In this document: positions 5,725 to 5,770 of the stretch, piece by piece
How the letters are laid out: every line of letters begins with the position of its first letter
Position numbering within the stretch: position 1 is the first letter of the stretch
NCBI GenBank assembly: GCA_902470895.1
Contig: CABRID010000116.1
Location: forward strand, 1 to 5,770
DNA: 5,770 nucleotides
Source: an uncultured Collinsella sp.
GTDB lineage: Bacteria; Actinomycetota; Coriobacteriia; Coriobacteriales; Coriobacteriaceae
Direction: 5' to 3'
Made by a program: the position numbers and the translations under genes
Notes under the pieces: generated by a model
What the model was told of the DNA's origin: nothing
Seen by the model: the letters and a program-made list of their open reading frames with translations, nothing else
Database searches by the model: none

Positions 5725-5770
5725 CTGTCTCTTATACACATCTGACGCTGCCGACGATACTCCTTGTGTA
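5725..5770. other. Illumina Nextera adapter at contig end (artefact)
   Basis: Bases 5725-5743 are CTGTCTCTTATACACATCT, the 19-base Tn5 mosaic end. Bases 5744-5757, GACGCTGCCGACGA, are the reverse complement of the Nextera Read 1 tail. Bases 5758-5765, TACTCCTT, are the complement of i5 index AAGGAGTA (known as S507/N507 in the kit). GTGTA (5766-5770) begins the P5 complement. The stretch is library read-through and not genomic DNA. It also creates a false minus-strand reading frame that starts MCIRDR. Confidence 0.98.

Noticed and set aside
5022..5741. Long minus-strand frame beginning MCIRDR
   Set aside because: It starts inside the Nextera mosaic end and lies antisense to the permease gene, so it is an adapter artefact.

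Overview
The window looks like part of a draft assembly from a high-GC anaerobic actinobacterium, most likely a gut Coriobacteriia of the Collinsella type. That is an inference from codon use, the compact housekeeping content, GGGG-type ribosome binding sites and the style of the Tat-like lipoprotein signal; no rRNA or other marker fixes it. Four complete genes are present, plus the first codons of a fifth that is cut off by the contig end. All belong to known families. I do not see a new multi-gene system here; the unusual content is in the non-coding DNA and at the right edge.

Layout: bases 1-160 are a leader with a hairpin and a -10 box. Next comes a PLP-dependent class I/II aminotransferase (161-1351, +). 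A short intergenic gap holds a parS-like 16-mer overlapping a terminator hairpin, and a promoter. A YcdX-type PHP metal-dependent phosphohydrolase follows (1511-2332, +). A strong GC-rich terminator separates it from a convergent RlmD-type 23S rRNA uracil-C5 methyltransferase (2411-3859, -), which carries a long basic N-terminal tail. A 338-base divergent intergenic region (3860-4197) contains the methyltransferase promoter and a 14-base palindrome, then a 139-base element with perfect 35-base inverted repeats and a nested hairpin. It ends with a promoter and a likely operator for a polar amino acid ABC importer. The importer operon encodes a substrate-binding lipoprotein (4198-5058), a permease (5058-5711) and the start of what is probably the ATPase (from 5704).

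The last 46 bases (5725-5770) are not genomic. They are an Illumina Nextera adapter: the Tn5 mosaic end, the Read 1 tail, an 8-base i5 index and the first bases of the P5 sequence. The ATPase gene is therefore interrupted by an assembly artefact, not by biology.

The genes do not form one pathway. The aminotransferase and the importer both concern amino acids, but they are far apart and each has its own promoter. The PHP enzyme and the rRNA methyltransferase are apparently independent single-gene units.
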